The notes under the pieces were generated by a model, which worked only from the letters and a program-made list of their open reading frames with translations, searched no databases and had not been told where the DNA came from. Source: Marthasterias glacialis (taxonomy: Eukaryota; Echinodermata; Asteroidea; Forcipulatida; Asteriidae). Taken from it: a DNA stretch of 64,000 nt. Shown one piece after another: positions 55,054 through 64,000 of the stretch (its first letter is position 1; each line of letters begins with the position of its first letter). The position numbers and the translations under genes are program-made. The stretch covers positions 3,353,001-3,417,000 of the forward strand of contig OU452229.1 in NCBI GenBank assembly GCA_911728455.2, read 5' to 3'.

Positions 55054-58000
55054 CTGTAAGTGAAAATGAAATGGACAGAAAATAAAATGAAAAGGCCATA
55101 CTTTTGAAAGCAAGAGGGCGCAATACTAATTCCATTTTGAAAGTACAAAAAATATTTCAAAACATTAAAAATACACATTTTTAAAGCAATTATCTTACAC
55201 CGACTACATTGTCCATAAAAACCCTCAAAAGTCATGTATATTAACTGCTTTATTAGAAGTCTAATTGCATCTGGTTTACCACACTATTTCTATGGTTTGA
55301 TCTCCAATCTACCCCCAAAGGGCGCCCTCTTGCAGTCAAAAATAAGGCCTATTGACTTGAGCCATATAAAAGCTTTGGTAGAAGGTTTGAACTGTCTATG
55401 GCAAAAGACCCACACTCCAGGTTGTTGAGACTGGCACTGAATTAAGAAAATTAGGTCACCAGACTAAAGTGACTGAGACTTTTAGGCCATTTTTGAAATC
55501 ACGGCTTGGGCTTGCGTTCCGCTTTAGACTTCGTCCATCTGTTTGAAGCCCCAAGGCAAAAGAACACGTTTTCAAACTTACTGACGGAGCCTAAGCCGAA
55601 GTCCAAGCCGAAGCCTAAGCCGAAGACTAAGCCGAAGCTGTGGTTAGGAAAAAGGGCCTATACTTGTAACACTAATAGTGACTATGGCTGTGTCCAAATT
55701 GGCGGCTATGGCTACAGCTGCGGCTGTTGCTAAGGGTGTTGCTATGCCCGTGAGCATCCAATGCTTCAATGCACGTTTTAACATTGATTTCAAACATCAC
55801 ACTTGCGAGATCAAAACTAATTGTTTGACTCATTTCTCAAAAACTACAGCATTTCAGGTAAAACATTTTCGAGGGAAGTTTCCCACCATGACCATCTTTA
55901 TACCATGTAAGTTATCTGTAAATCTGTGACCATTTACATTTTCAATCTTAGCATTGTTATGCCCACAATGTGGCGTGTCGTGGCCGAGTGGTTTGTGCAT
56001 CGGACTCAAGCTCTGGTGGCTGAGTCAACGGATTGTGGGTTCGAGTCCCGGTCATGACACTTGTGTCCTTGAGCAAGGCACTTAACCATAATTGCTCCGT
56101 AAAAGTTGGGAAGGTAGAGCCTTCTGCTCTACCAGCCAGGCTTCTGATAGCTGATACCTAAGCCTGCATCCTTACGGACTGTAAAGGGGGTTACCCTGTT
56201 TCAGCCCCAGGAGTAGGTGGCTACGGCCCCCTGGAAAAAACATTTGATTTGTAGCCCACACCTTGAGTGGCTTAATGGCCTTGTGTGTCTGGCGACTTCC
56301 ATAAAATATAAAATAAATACCCTTTTAGGTACTATACTGACCTGTACATTGCATAGAGGAAGAATATGCCACCTTGTAGCACAAGTAATAAGAAGAAATA
56401 GGCCGGTGTTAAACAGCTTGGCATTTCTTGTTCCGGACAATGCACTGGCATTGACTGCAAGAATAAAATAAAATGCTGTTGTAATCACATAAAGAAGAGA
56501 ACTTTCGGTTTTAAGTTTAAAAAAAGTTTCTATATCCACATTGATGTAGGATTTTGAGGTTTTGCATTTAGGAGAGAGGTATACACCATGGCCGGGCGGT
56601 CTAGTGCATCGGACTCAAGTTCCAATGGCTGAATCATCGGAGTACGGGTTTGATTCCCGGTCATGACACTTACGTCCTTCAGCAAGGCACTTTACCATAA
56701 TCGCTTCTCTTAACCCGGGTGTATAAACGTGAACCTGAGAGGGCTGAGACGGTATTGTGTTGGATTAACCCACTAGTGCTAAGAAGCTTGGGGTTGTATG
56801 TTCCCCAGGGAGTTGAGGACGTTTGAGGAATGGTCCAAGTATGCCTGAAGAACAGGGATAATAATGTTGTAAAAAACTATAGTATTTCACATATAGGATT
56901 TGAGGCATTGCATGGTGAGGTATCAATGTATATTTGGTTTGCGGTAACACCATGTGAGAAGTCCCCCCAATCCACTAAGCGAATAAAGTAGTAGTAGTTC
57001 CGGCCGATTTCCTACCTCCAGGTAATACTTAAAAAGCAGGACAGTTCTATTCAGAACTACGTTGCCTCCCGAATTCCGAAATCTACTCTGCGGTAGTAGA
57101 ATAACAGCAAGACAAGTTCTCACAAGAACATCTACTGTATATAGCAAAGTAGACATAATCACATGGTGTTACCGCAAACCAAATTTACATATAGTATTTC
57201 ACGCGAAAATATTGCAATGGAAGTTTTCCACCCTTACCATCTCTACACAATGCAAGTTGTGTGCAAATCTGTGAACATTTATCAATCTTACCCAATGTTA
57301 TGCACAGCCTTTTAAGGAGAGAAACAAGCAGACATTTCACATGACAGTGAAGTACAAACCCAACTCACATTTGATTTTTGTAGTAGTTTGCCGACGTCAC
57401 CGCTGAGTGATTTGAGTCTATCCTGTAACTCATGTGAAGCTAGCTGGTTGCCCATGTTACCCTGTGATGATGGCTGGCTTTCCACTTTGCCGTGTATCGA
57501 GGAGGTCTTCAGCTGGACATCCCCTATGACAGCTCTGTGGGTCGAGTAACAGCAGTGTTCGTTATTAGCCAAATGCACTGAAAATGTTGCTCAAAACTAA
57601 GGTATTTGTACTGGCATAGATGCAGTGAATGTGGCGTCATTTGGAAACAGTCTGTGAGGCCTAGTCTGAAATGAGAGATTTGGCTATGGCAGTCAGCACT
57701 GTGCCGAGGGCCTGCAAAGAAAGTCAAAAGCCCATGAAAATACAACAGAGAAAGTAATCAAGCACACACATGTATCTCAGTCGACCTTGCAAACCGGGGA
57801 GCTCTCTTTGTTCTCCCATTGCGTGGACTTGGTTTATTTTAGCGACATCGCCGCTGGTTTTGTGCACGAAAGCGAAACAAGGCATCCTTGCTCAACAGAA
57901 ACACCCGGATCCCTTTTGTTTTAGTCCTCGGTTTCAACAGGTGGACATATTTTGTCTACAGTTCTAAACTTGGTACTCGGTAGTTGGTTGGTTACCTCCT

Positions 58001-61000
58001 GAAACATCCTCTTGGAATCTTGACTAGGAGGTCACAGAGCTCCCAACATTTGCTTCTCGCAATCGGGGGAGATTTTGTACAACAATCAGGGAGATATTTA
58101 GAATTACATTACATTCAACATGATAGTGGAAAAGTTTCCATAATCAGGGAGATTTTCAAATTTGTTCATCAGAGCATGGAAAGATTGGTTTATTATATTC
58201 AGGAAACTTTCTGTAGAATGAGGGAGAGTTGATAGCTCTGCTTACAGCATCTCTCTGGACTCTCAGACTAGTACAAAGCTTACCGCTAACCTCACTACAT
58301 GTACATAAAGGCACATTGTGATAAAATCCAGCGCTTAAAAGCACTATGAAATTGGCTCTGGAGCCTTGCACCTACAGGAAACATTAATCCCACCCTGCCT
58401 CACTCACACCATGACCAAGAGACTGGATGCTGTGTTTACTAGACTTCTACATGACAGCACTAAATATCCCCTGGCAAGAACACATCACAAATCATCAGAT
58501 CTATGACAATATTCCAATGGTATCAAAGACCTTACTGCTGAAGGCAACTGAGACTTATTGGGCACTGCTGGTGAAGCAAACAGGGGATGGTGCACCTAGT
58601 TATCGTCCGGGATCCTCGACATGGTAGAAGATCAAGAGGGCAGCCTACAGTGATATGCTTGGACTCCATGAGTTGTTACTCCGGCATTTAATGGTCGTGA
58701 CCAACCAGCGATCATGAAGCTACGAGAGCAGTGAAAACCTAGACAAGGCCCGAGTTTGCTCCATTGGAATTATCATTTGATTGATTGATTTATTGAACAA
58801 TTTCAAGCTTGTTTTTTTTTTAACAAATTGGTGACATTATAGATCAAGAATGGTGCCTGTTGGCAGGAACATCTAGGATTACAGAGTGTCAAGATTTTGA
58901 AAGCGGTTTGCGGACTTACCTGACATCTCTTATAGACCTCTGCAGTTCTTGCTGTGTGTTTAATATTGTATCAACTTCGTGTCTTTTGATCTCCGAGGAC
59001 ACCTGGACGACGGGCTGCTGTCCCCCGGCACTGCTGGGCGGTCCCGCTGAGCCTCGGTTGGAGGTCTGGACTGCCGAGATTGCCGAAAGGGTTCTCTCCT
59101 GCCGTCCGACGATCTCGTCAAGCTTCTTATTAAGTTCGCTGAGAGTAGAAAAAGTAGAAAAATATCCATAAAACCAACTGGCAGAAAAAAAAGCTGAGCA
59201 GTAACAATAATAAGCCAAACTTATAAAACGCAAACCATAAACGAAGGAAATCTTGATGCGCTGTACAGAGATGAAAAACACAATCAACAACCAAAAACAA
59301 TGCTGTAGGGAGGAGGAGCCTATTATAGAACCATAGTTTAGTCAAAAGCGAGTTGAAACAAGTGAGATTTGAGTTAAGATTTACAGCTCTACAGAGAGCC
59401 AGTTGATCGAAGCAAGGACGGTGGGAGAGCAGTCCACATATTGGGAGATGCGCATGAGAAGGCTTTGGAGCTAAAATACCATTGGTTTATTTAAAAAAAA
59501 ACATTCAAATTAAAACTAATTCAAATTTACAAAGGTAGAAATACTTGGTTCTTTAGCATTGTAGGAGTAAGGAGACATTTGGAGGGTGAGCGATGCAATT
59601 GAGGGGGTACGTGTTATGGGTGCAGTAGCTCAGAAATGTAGCATGGGACCTCTCCGTTCTGGGCTTTGAAGGTCAGTAGATGAGCTACATGTATGTGGTC
59701 TTAAGGTCATTCTCTTATGCTGCTCACAAACTTGATAGAGCAATCCACCTGTTCATGTTCGTCAAGCTGATTCTGTGAACAACTTCAAATCTCTGTTGAA
59801 AACTCATTTGTTTGAATCTGCGTATTTGTAATCTTCTTTCATTCATTGTATATATTTTTTGTTCTATGCCCTTAGAGGCTTTTGCATTAGGCGCTGTACA
59901 AATCTCTATTATTGTTATTACATGTCACCAACCCACCCTGACATCTGTCTCCAAATCCTAGTCTTGAAATGGGAACAGCCAATTATTCCTACAATCCAAT
60001 CCATCCATCCATCCCTTCCCCAAGTAGTGGGCAGTCAAAGACTCAATACACAAGGAAATTATAAACTAATAAATACAGTGGCTCTTTGAATTGCAGATAG
60101 AAGCCTGTTTTAGCTCACGACCCCAACTCTTTTTTTTCATAGATGTTAAATTTGCATCAGCGATAAAAGAATATTACAGGGATGTGAGTTGATTTCTGTA
60201 AAAAATTCCGGAAAATGGCTTATGGGCATGGGTTCCCCGTTATTTTAGACACTGAACCTCCCAGATGTTAAAATTCAGGAGGTTTACAGACTCTGTGCAT
60301 CACCAGAAATACCAAAACTACAGGTTTGGACACGCTGTGGACTATTTCTTTCTCCCTTTGGTGACTGCTTTACTTCTCTCAAGAAACTTTAATTAAAGGC
60401 TCAAGGAGATATTCAGAAAAATCCTGAGAAATCCCACTTACCCTATTGCTTTACTAATTACAGATTGCACCTCGTAGATTTGCCTAAGCTCCCTGGTTTC
60501 TGTATCTTCAAACTGTAAACAACAATTGAGGAAGATTAACATAATTTTTTTTAAATTTTTGTGAGGCAGAAGAAAACCAAAAACATTCACTTTAGCAAAT
60601 ATCCATTCAGGGATAACTTACAAATCTATCTTCTTCCACTTCTTCTTTTACTTTCTCTGGGTGTTTCTCTTTGAATCTGCAACAGAAATAAATAATGTTA
60701 TTTGCCATCAGGGAAAGATCTTGGGTCTGATGAAATGAAATCCATGGTTCCGTTTCTTGAAGTTGGGCCAGCACAATTATAGTCCCAGAGAGTTAGCTCA
60801 ATCGACCTTTATCATGCTGCCACCGTCTTGGTCATGTTCTCTGTATCCAATAACAGTAATAGATGCTCATATCCATTGTACTAAAATGAACCAGACTATT
60901 TGCCCTTTCAGCCTTGGTTAGGTTACATTGGTTTGAATGGGAAAAAATCAAGATGGCCGCACCATGATAAAGGTCTATGGAAAAGCTAGTGGTATAACTT

Positions 61001-63737
61001 GCCCAGTTTAAGCATCATTGACTGTGGTCAGCAATTTTGATGGGAGACCATTTTATGTATTGTCATGGTTGGTGGCTTGTCTGGGCGTTGCGTAATGCAC
61101 GTCAAAACACCCAGGGACAGTTAATGAGAAAGAGAAGTGGACTTCCGTTGTGTTTCCGGATCGGCTGCAAATGGCGCCCTCTCTGAGCTAGCTTTGTCTA
61201 TATAATACTCACTCTTGCTTTTGCTGCTGTAATTTTTCATAATATTCATCCCACTCTTTCTTGAAGCGCTCTTCTTCGTCTTGAGATATGAATTTATCTT
61301 GTCCAGACTGATGGAGAAAAGGAAACAAAAATATGTGATCACTCTGTTACAACAAGGGCCCAATAACACAGAGATGCTTAAGCAGAAAATATTGCCTAAT
61401 AATTTTCTGCGAGGCACAAATGAGCAAGACACCAGTCATAGATGCTACCTTTGACATGGCATTTTGACTGGTAACCTTTTTCTATTAAGCGCAATTGTTT
61501 TGTGCTTTGCAAATTTTGTGTGCTTAAGCAGCTCTATGAAATTAGGCCCCAGACACTTCACCAGACACTGTCAAACTAACTGTTCAGTTATGAATAACTA
61601 CAGACACCTGGTACATGAGTCACAAGCTCAAATTTATTGGAGTGTCGTGGCCGAGCGGTTAAGATCACCGGACTCAAGTTCTGGTGTTGTCGGTAGCAGA
61701 GTGTGGGTTCGAATCCCGGTTGCGGCACTTGTGTCCTTGAGCAAGATACTTTACCATAATTGCTTTGTCCTTCGGATGGGACATTAAGCCGTAGGTCCCG
61801 TGTACTAGGATGGGTAGTGCACATAAAAGAACCCAGAACACTTATCCTGGAAGAGTAGGGGTTTACATGGTTCACATGGCGAGCACCCTTATCTACAGGT
61901 TTCCTCGGGCTTGAGAGCTACAGTGATTAAGTTCACTTATGAGGCATCCTTGGTTTCATTACCAGAAATATATATAATAATAAAAAAATGAAAAGAAAAT
62001 GATGCTCTTGATGAGACCAAAGGAGCACACATATGTGCGAGTTTCCAGTGTTTGTCCTCAGCAATGGCGGCCCTATACCACATATACCCAAGGGTCTATT
62101 CTTTTATATTTACAATCACTGGAGAAAAATATCAAGGGAAATTTTGTTCGGCCTTACCTCTTGTTCATTTGGTGGGGTTAAACTGTGCACCAAGAATTTT
62201 ATCACATCGTGGTCATCTGTAAATGTAATCAAAGGTTTAGTCAATTCAACAAGTACAGCAGAAATTGATTGAATAAGACCAGTGTATATCCCATACAACA
62301 GCCCAGGGTCTATTTTTTTATATTTATAATCAATGAAACAAAATATCACAGGAGATTTTTTCGGCCCTACCTGACAGCCATTTTGTTGGTGTTAAAGTTT
62401 TGTTGGTGTTTATTATAACAATGAGCATGGATTGTTTAAACGGTGTTTTTTTTCTACTTCCTGCTCCAATAGACCTTTATCATGGTACCGCCATCTTGAT
62501 TTTCTCCCATTCAAACCAATGTAACCAAACCGAGGCTGGAAGGGCAAATAGTCTGGTTCCTTTTTGTACAATGAATATTAGCATCTATTACTGTTATTGG
62601 ATACAGGGAACATGACCAAGATGGTTGCAGCATGATAAAGGTCTATACTGACATTCATTCCAGACCACGTAACCAGTGACACCGCATGTTTACAAAAGAG
62701 ACACAGAGCCTGGACTTCCTGCCAGTATTATGATCAACAAAGATAAGCAAAAACTAGGCAGGATACCGGTCACAGATGGAACATGTGACATGGTATTTTG
62801 GCTGGTAATCTTATTCTGGTAAGCATAAATGTGTTGTGCTTAGCTACCTTTTTATGCTTGAGAAGCTCTTGGGCCCAGAAATGTAGTAAAGTTGTTAAAT
62901 CATCAGAACATTTTGTGAGAGCTTTACCTGCCAGTCCACCAGTAGCTGCCGTTAATCCGAAGCGGCCGTGTTTGGGTAGGGTGATGTCTTCTCTCCTTAA
63001 ACAAAGCTCATAGTTTGAGTCTATGTTGGTCCATCCGTTGTGTATAAAAATCTGTATCGCATACACCAGCAATAAATCCTTGTAAATCCTAACAGCTCTA
63101 ATCACAGACGGTAGTTCAAAATAAAGAGTTTCAAATCATCCTGTGAAAAACATCCAATCTTTAATCCATTCATATCCATTGTTTATATCCATTTTTTAAT
63201 CCATTGTTTTCACCCCTAGTCTATATCAATCTTTAATCCATACTTGGTATCCATCAGTAATCCATTGCTTTGAAGGAAACTGGTCAAAATCTGTTGTCAG
63301 TGAAATAAAATAAGTACACAAAAAACTTGCCGACAAAGCTACTTTTTGTGCATTTACATTAAAAATGCTATGTTAGGTAGAGAGCAGATTCAAAGAGCTT
63401 ATTTCTCAATTTTATGACCCCCGCAAAAAATTAAAACTTAAGGAATCGTGAATTGATTCAGACTAACCGTTAGCGTCTTCTTGTAGTACTCAATCTTGGC
63501 CCTGACCGGATAAGGCTTATTCCTGAAGTCCCTCAAGCATCCGCCCAGCTGTTGGTTCATCCCGTCCGTACTGTGCTGGTACGGTACGGTGCCGTCGTTC
63601 ACCATGGCCATGATGTACGGGTTATTGCGCATGTTGTCATTGTCGAAGGAGTCAAAGAAAACTCCCAGACCGTTCCACTTGTCTTGGCTCCCAAAGACGT
63701 TGCCTTCCTCCCCAATCTTGTCAGTATACCAGAAGGC
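55017..63737 (-). CDS. LMAN1: LMAN1 / ERGIC-53 mannose-binding lectin cargo receptor, 5'-partial (last 10 coding exons)
   Basis: Type I membrane L-type lectin that cycles between ER and ERGIC and loads high-mannose glycoproteins into COPII vesicles. Minus-strand exons in transcript order: 63737-63468, 63051-62928, 62216-62158, 61307-61213, 60676-60622, 60512-60442, 59138-58920, 57534-57369, 56454-56342, 55053-55017. These sum to 1209 nt, 402 aa plus stop, all GT-AG and phase-consistent. The visible protein starts near human residue 124 and covers most of the lectin domain, the coiled-coil stalk, one transmembrane helix and the cytosolic tail ending AAAKKFY. Signal peptide and first lectin strands are encoded beyond base 64000. 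The gene is convergent with SMAD4 across about 13.8 kb. A minus-strand ATTAAA (54912-54907) is a possible poly(A) signal, weakly supported. Confidence 0.96.
55054..56341 (-). repeat. LMAN1 last intron, with hexamer tract and tRNA-Leu SINE (about 55974-56325)
   Basis: A CCTAAGCCGAAG repeat (55595-55640) and GGCTATGGCTACAGC tract lie at 55590-55745. The SINE is on plus: GTGTCGTGGCCGAGTGGTTT, CATCGGACTCAAGCTCTGG, box B GGTTCGAGTCCCGG, ending near CACACCTTGAGTGGCTTAAT. Confidence 0.75.
56342..56454 (-). CDS. LMAN1: LMAN1 exon: cysteine pair and transmembrane helix
   Basis: SMPVHCPEQEMPSCLTPAYF then a hydrophobic helix (FFLLLVLQGGIFFLYAMY). The two luminal Cys near the membrane, which in vertebrates form intersubunit disulfides, are kept, but one residue closer together (CPEQEMPSC against CPELPPFPSC). 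Acceptor TTCTTGCAG, donor GTCAGT. Confidence 0.94.
56455..57368. repeat. LMAN1 intron with tRNA-Leu SINE (56587-56870) and a MITE (56933-57184)
   Basis: SINE: GGCCGGGCGGTCTAGTGCAT, GACTCAAGTTCC, box B GGTTTGATTCCCGG. MITE: TTTGGTTTGCGGTAACACCA at the left, exactly complementary to TGGTGTTACCGCAAACCAAA at the right; total 252 bp. Confidence 0.8.
57369..57534 (-). CDS. LMAN1: LMAN1 exon: distal stalk
   Basis: 55 codons: AVIGDVQLKTSSIHGKVESQ ... GNQLASHELQDRLKSLSGDV GKLLQKSN. Poorly conserved in sequence but phase-compatible on both sides, and its helical end (LQDRLKSLSGDVGKLLQ) sits where vertebrates have KEHLHIVKRDIDNLVQ. Acceptor CGACCCACAG, donor GTGAGT. Confidence 0.88.
57535..58919. repeat. 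LMAN1 intron with a decayed LINE reverse-transcriptase fragment (58400-58750)
   Basis: On the plus strand, frames at 58427-58627 read ALNIPWQEHITNHQIYDNIP and further on LLVKQTGDGAPSYRPGS; a neighbouring frame reads RLDAVFTRLLHDST. This pattern (LDxxYTRML..ALN.SW..H.TN..LY..IP) is the C-terminal tail of non-LTR retrotransposon polyproteins common in marine invertebrates. Broken by frameshifts and stops. Confidence 0.55.
58920..59138 (-). CDS. LMAN1: LMAN1 exon: coiled-coil stalk
   Basis: ELNKKLDEIVGRQERTLSAI continues the coiled coil. A Gly/Ser/Pro-rich hinge follows (NRGSAGPPSSAGGQQP), then a second helix ending NTQQELQRSIRDV. This mirrors the vertebrate layout of helix, glycine-rich break and QELDTVVKTQHEILRQV helix. 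Acceptor CTACTCTCAG, donor GTAAGT, phases 2 to 2. Confidence 0.95.
59139..60441. repeat. LMAN1 intron with a LINE 3' end (about 59700-59925)
   Basis: Plus-strand reading near 59770 gives QADSVNNFKSLLKTHLFESA YL then stop, typical of CR1/L2-type ORF2 ends, followed by GGCGCTGTACAAATCTCTAT TATTG, a characteristic LINE tail. The rest is unremarkable. Confidence 0.6.
60442..60512 (-). CDS. LMAN1: LMAN1 exon: stalk
   Basis: 71 nt encoding FEDTETRELRQIYEVQSVIS KAI plus two bases. RELRQIYE is the conserved RELRQVFE segment of ERGIC-53. Acceptor GTTTACAG, donor GTAAGT. Confidence 0.95.
60513..61212. repeat. LMAN1 introns around exon 60622-60676; MITE (60801-60979) and 5S-SINE fragment (about 61000-61115)
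   Basis: The MITE starts ATCGACCTTTATCATGCTGC and ends GCACCATGATAAAGGTCTAT. The 5S-like fragment on plus has GTTTAAGCATCATTGACTGT and GGTCAGCAATTTTGATGGGA GACC, matching the element at 20410-20800 but with an internal deletion. Confidence 0.7.
60622..60676 (-). CDS. LMAN1: LMAN1 exon: stalk
   Basis: 55 nt encoding FKEKHPEKVKEEVEEDRF after the split Glu codon. Aligns with the vertebrate FQKGHPDLQGQPAEEIF segment. Acceptor CTGTTGCAG, donor GTAAGT. Confidence 0.92.
61213..61307 (-). CDS. LMAN1: LMAN1 exon: start of coiled-coil stalk
   Basis: 31 codons plus two bases: SGQDKFISQDEEERFKKEWD then EYYEKLQQQKQ. Charged heptad-like sequence equivalent to the vertebrate EKEKYQEEFEHFQQELDKKK region. 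Donor GTGAGT. Confidence 0.93.
61308..62157. repeat. LMAN1 intron with GGGCCC MITE (61356-61550) and full tRNA-Leu SINE (61643-61970)
   Basis: The SINE head folds as a class-II tRNA-Leu: TGTCGTG / TGCGGCA acceptor with wobbles, GGCCGAGCGGTTAAG box A, CCGGACTCAAGTTCTGG anticodon arm (CAA), GGGTTCGAATCCCGG box B. The body follows (CTTCGGATGGGACATTAAGC, CCAGAACACTTATC) with an A/T tail (ATATATATAATAATAAAAAA). Confidence 0.8.
62158..62216 (-). CDS. LMAN1: LMAN1 exon: lectin domain C-terminus
   Basis: With the split Asp codon it reads DDHDVIKFLVHSLTPPNEQE, matching the vertebrate DDHDVLSFLTFQLTEP segment. Acceptor ATTTACAG, donor GTAAGG. It is 59 nt long and ends phase 0. Confidence 0.95.
62217..63467. 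repeat. LMAN1 introns with MITE (62468-62647) and GGGCCC fragment (62739-62877)
   Basis: The MITE starts AATAGACCTTTATCATGGTA and ends AGCATGATAAAGGTCTATAC, in the orientation opposite to the copy at 60801-60979. A ~35-nt phrase including TATCACAGGAGATTTTTTCG near 62341 repeats one at 62130, a small local duplication. 63140-63260 holds repeated CCATTG/AATCCAT words. Confidence 0.7.
62928..63051 (-). CDS. LMAN1: LMAN1 exon: end of lectin fold
   Basis: 41 codons plus one base: IFIHNGWTNIDSNYELCLRR ... LPKHGRFGLTAATGGLA. The FGLTAATGGLA strand matches FGISAATGGLA of vertebrate LMAN1. Acceptor GCGATACAG, donor GTAAAG, leaving phase 1. Confidence 0.96.
63468..63737 (-). CDS. LMAN1: LMAN1 exon: lectin domain with sugar/Ca2+ site
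   Basis: 90 codons, phase 0 to 0, from AFWYTDKIGEEGNVFGSQDK to PYPVRAKIEYYKKTLT. FFDSFDND contains the Asp/Phe/Asn calcium ligands known in ERGIC-53 (human D152, F154, N156). QHSTDG keeps the His and Asp equivalent to human H178 and D181. CLRDFRNKPYPVRAKI is near-identical to the vertebrate protein. The lectin site looks intact. Confidence 0.97.
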
Positions 63738-64000
63738 CTGACGGAAAACACATCTTTATTATAACTATTTGGTTTCTCTACTTGGAAGGAAAATAACTTG
63801 CTCAAACATTTCTAAATACTCATTTTTTTAAGTACTCAAATTTGTAATGAGCATTCATAAAATACCCTGGACAGTTTATCCATTCTGATTGGTTGAGAGG
63901 AGAACATGTGGCTATGTTTAAACGTATGGTATAGACTGTTATCAGATGACTGCCCAGAGTCCGCAAATCACATGGCCAAATTTAAATTGGTTGTAAACAA
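63738..64000 (-). other. LMAN1 intron running off the window
   Basis: Begins upstream of the CCGTCAG acceptor. No exon seen; the signal peptide and first lectin exons must lie beyond base 64000. Confidence 0.8.

Noticed and set aside
61643..61728. Functional tRNA-Leu gene
   Set aside because: It folds, but continues into a SINE body shared with other copies, has wobble-rich acceptor pairing and no immediate T-run terminator.

Overview
This is a piece of an animal nuclear genome: intron-rich, AT-rich, with no prokaryotic gene organisation. Two conserved metazoan genes can be reconstructed exon by exon. They point towards each other, tail to tail. The repeat content (foldback MITEs, tRNA- and 5S-rRNA-derived SINEs, LINE tails, frequent ACATGTACATG-type tracts) looks to me like an echinoderm, sea star or sea cucumber being most likely. 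That assignment rests on repeat-family recall and general character, not on a search.

Layout. 1-8.19 kb: gene-poor DNA full of foldback elements, upstream of the first gene. 8.2-41.24 kb, plus strand: the complete coding sequence of SMAD4 (co-SMAD of TGF-beta/BMP signalling) in 11 coding exons. All junctions are GT-AG and phase-compatible, giving 2055 nt and 684 aa. The MH1 and MH2 domains are highly conserved. The linker is longer than in vertebrates and carries a proline-rich and a short collagen-like tract. 41.3-54.9 kb: intergenic, with SINEs, MITEs and LINE-free unique DNA and no gene I can support. 55.0-63.74 kb, minus strand: the last 10 coding exons of LMAN1/ERGIC-53 (mannose-lectin cargo receptor), 402 aa from inside the lectin domain to the C-terminal KKFY. 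The 5' exons lie beyond base 64000.

Most unusual features. (1) In SMAD4 intron 5, the 3' end of exon 5 with its splice donor has been amplified into about ten tandem units (31.37-33.08 kb). Five of them carry a 21-nt, phase-preserving, stop-free exon-like cassette followed by GT. (2) A 15-nt minisatellite, open in frame, lies just before exon 2. (3) A SINE family carries 5S rRNA promoter elements. (4) Inverted MITE copies flank two LMAN1 exons. (5) A foldback element in the intergenic gap carries two inverted CTCF-like cores. The two genes do not share a pathway: SMAD4 acts in the nucleus and cytoplasm as a transcription factor, LMAN1 in the ER-Golgi shuttle.
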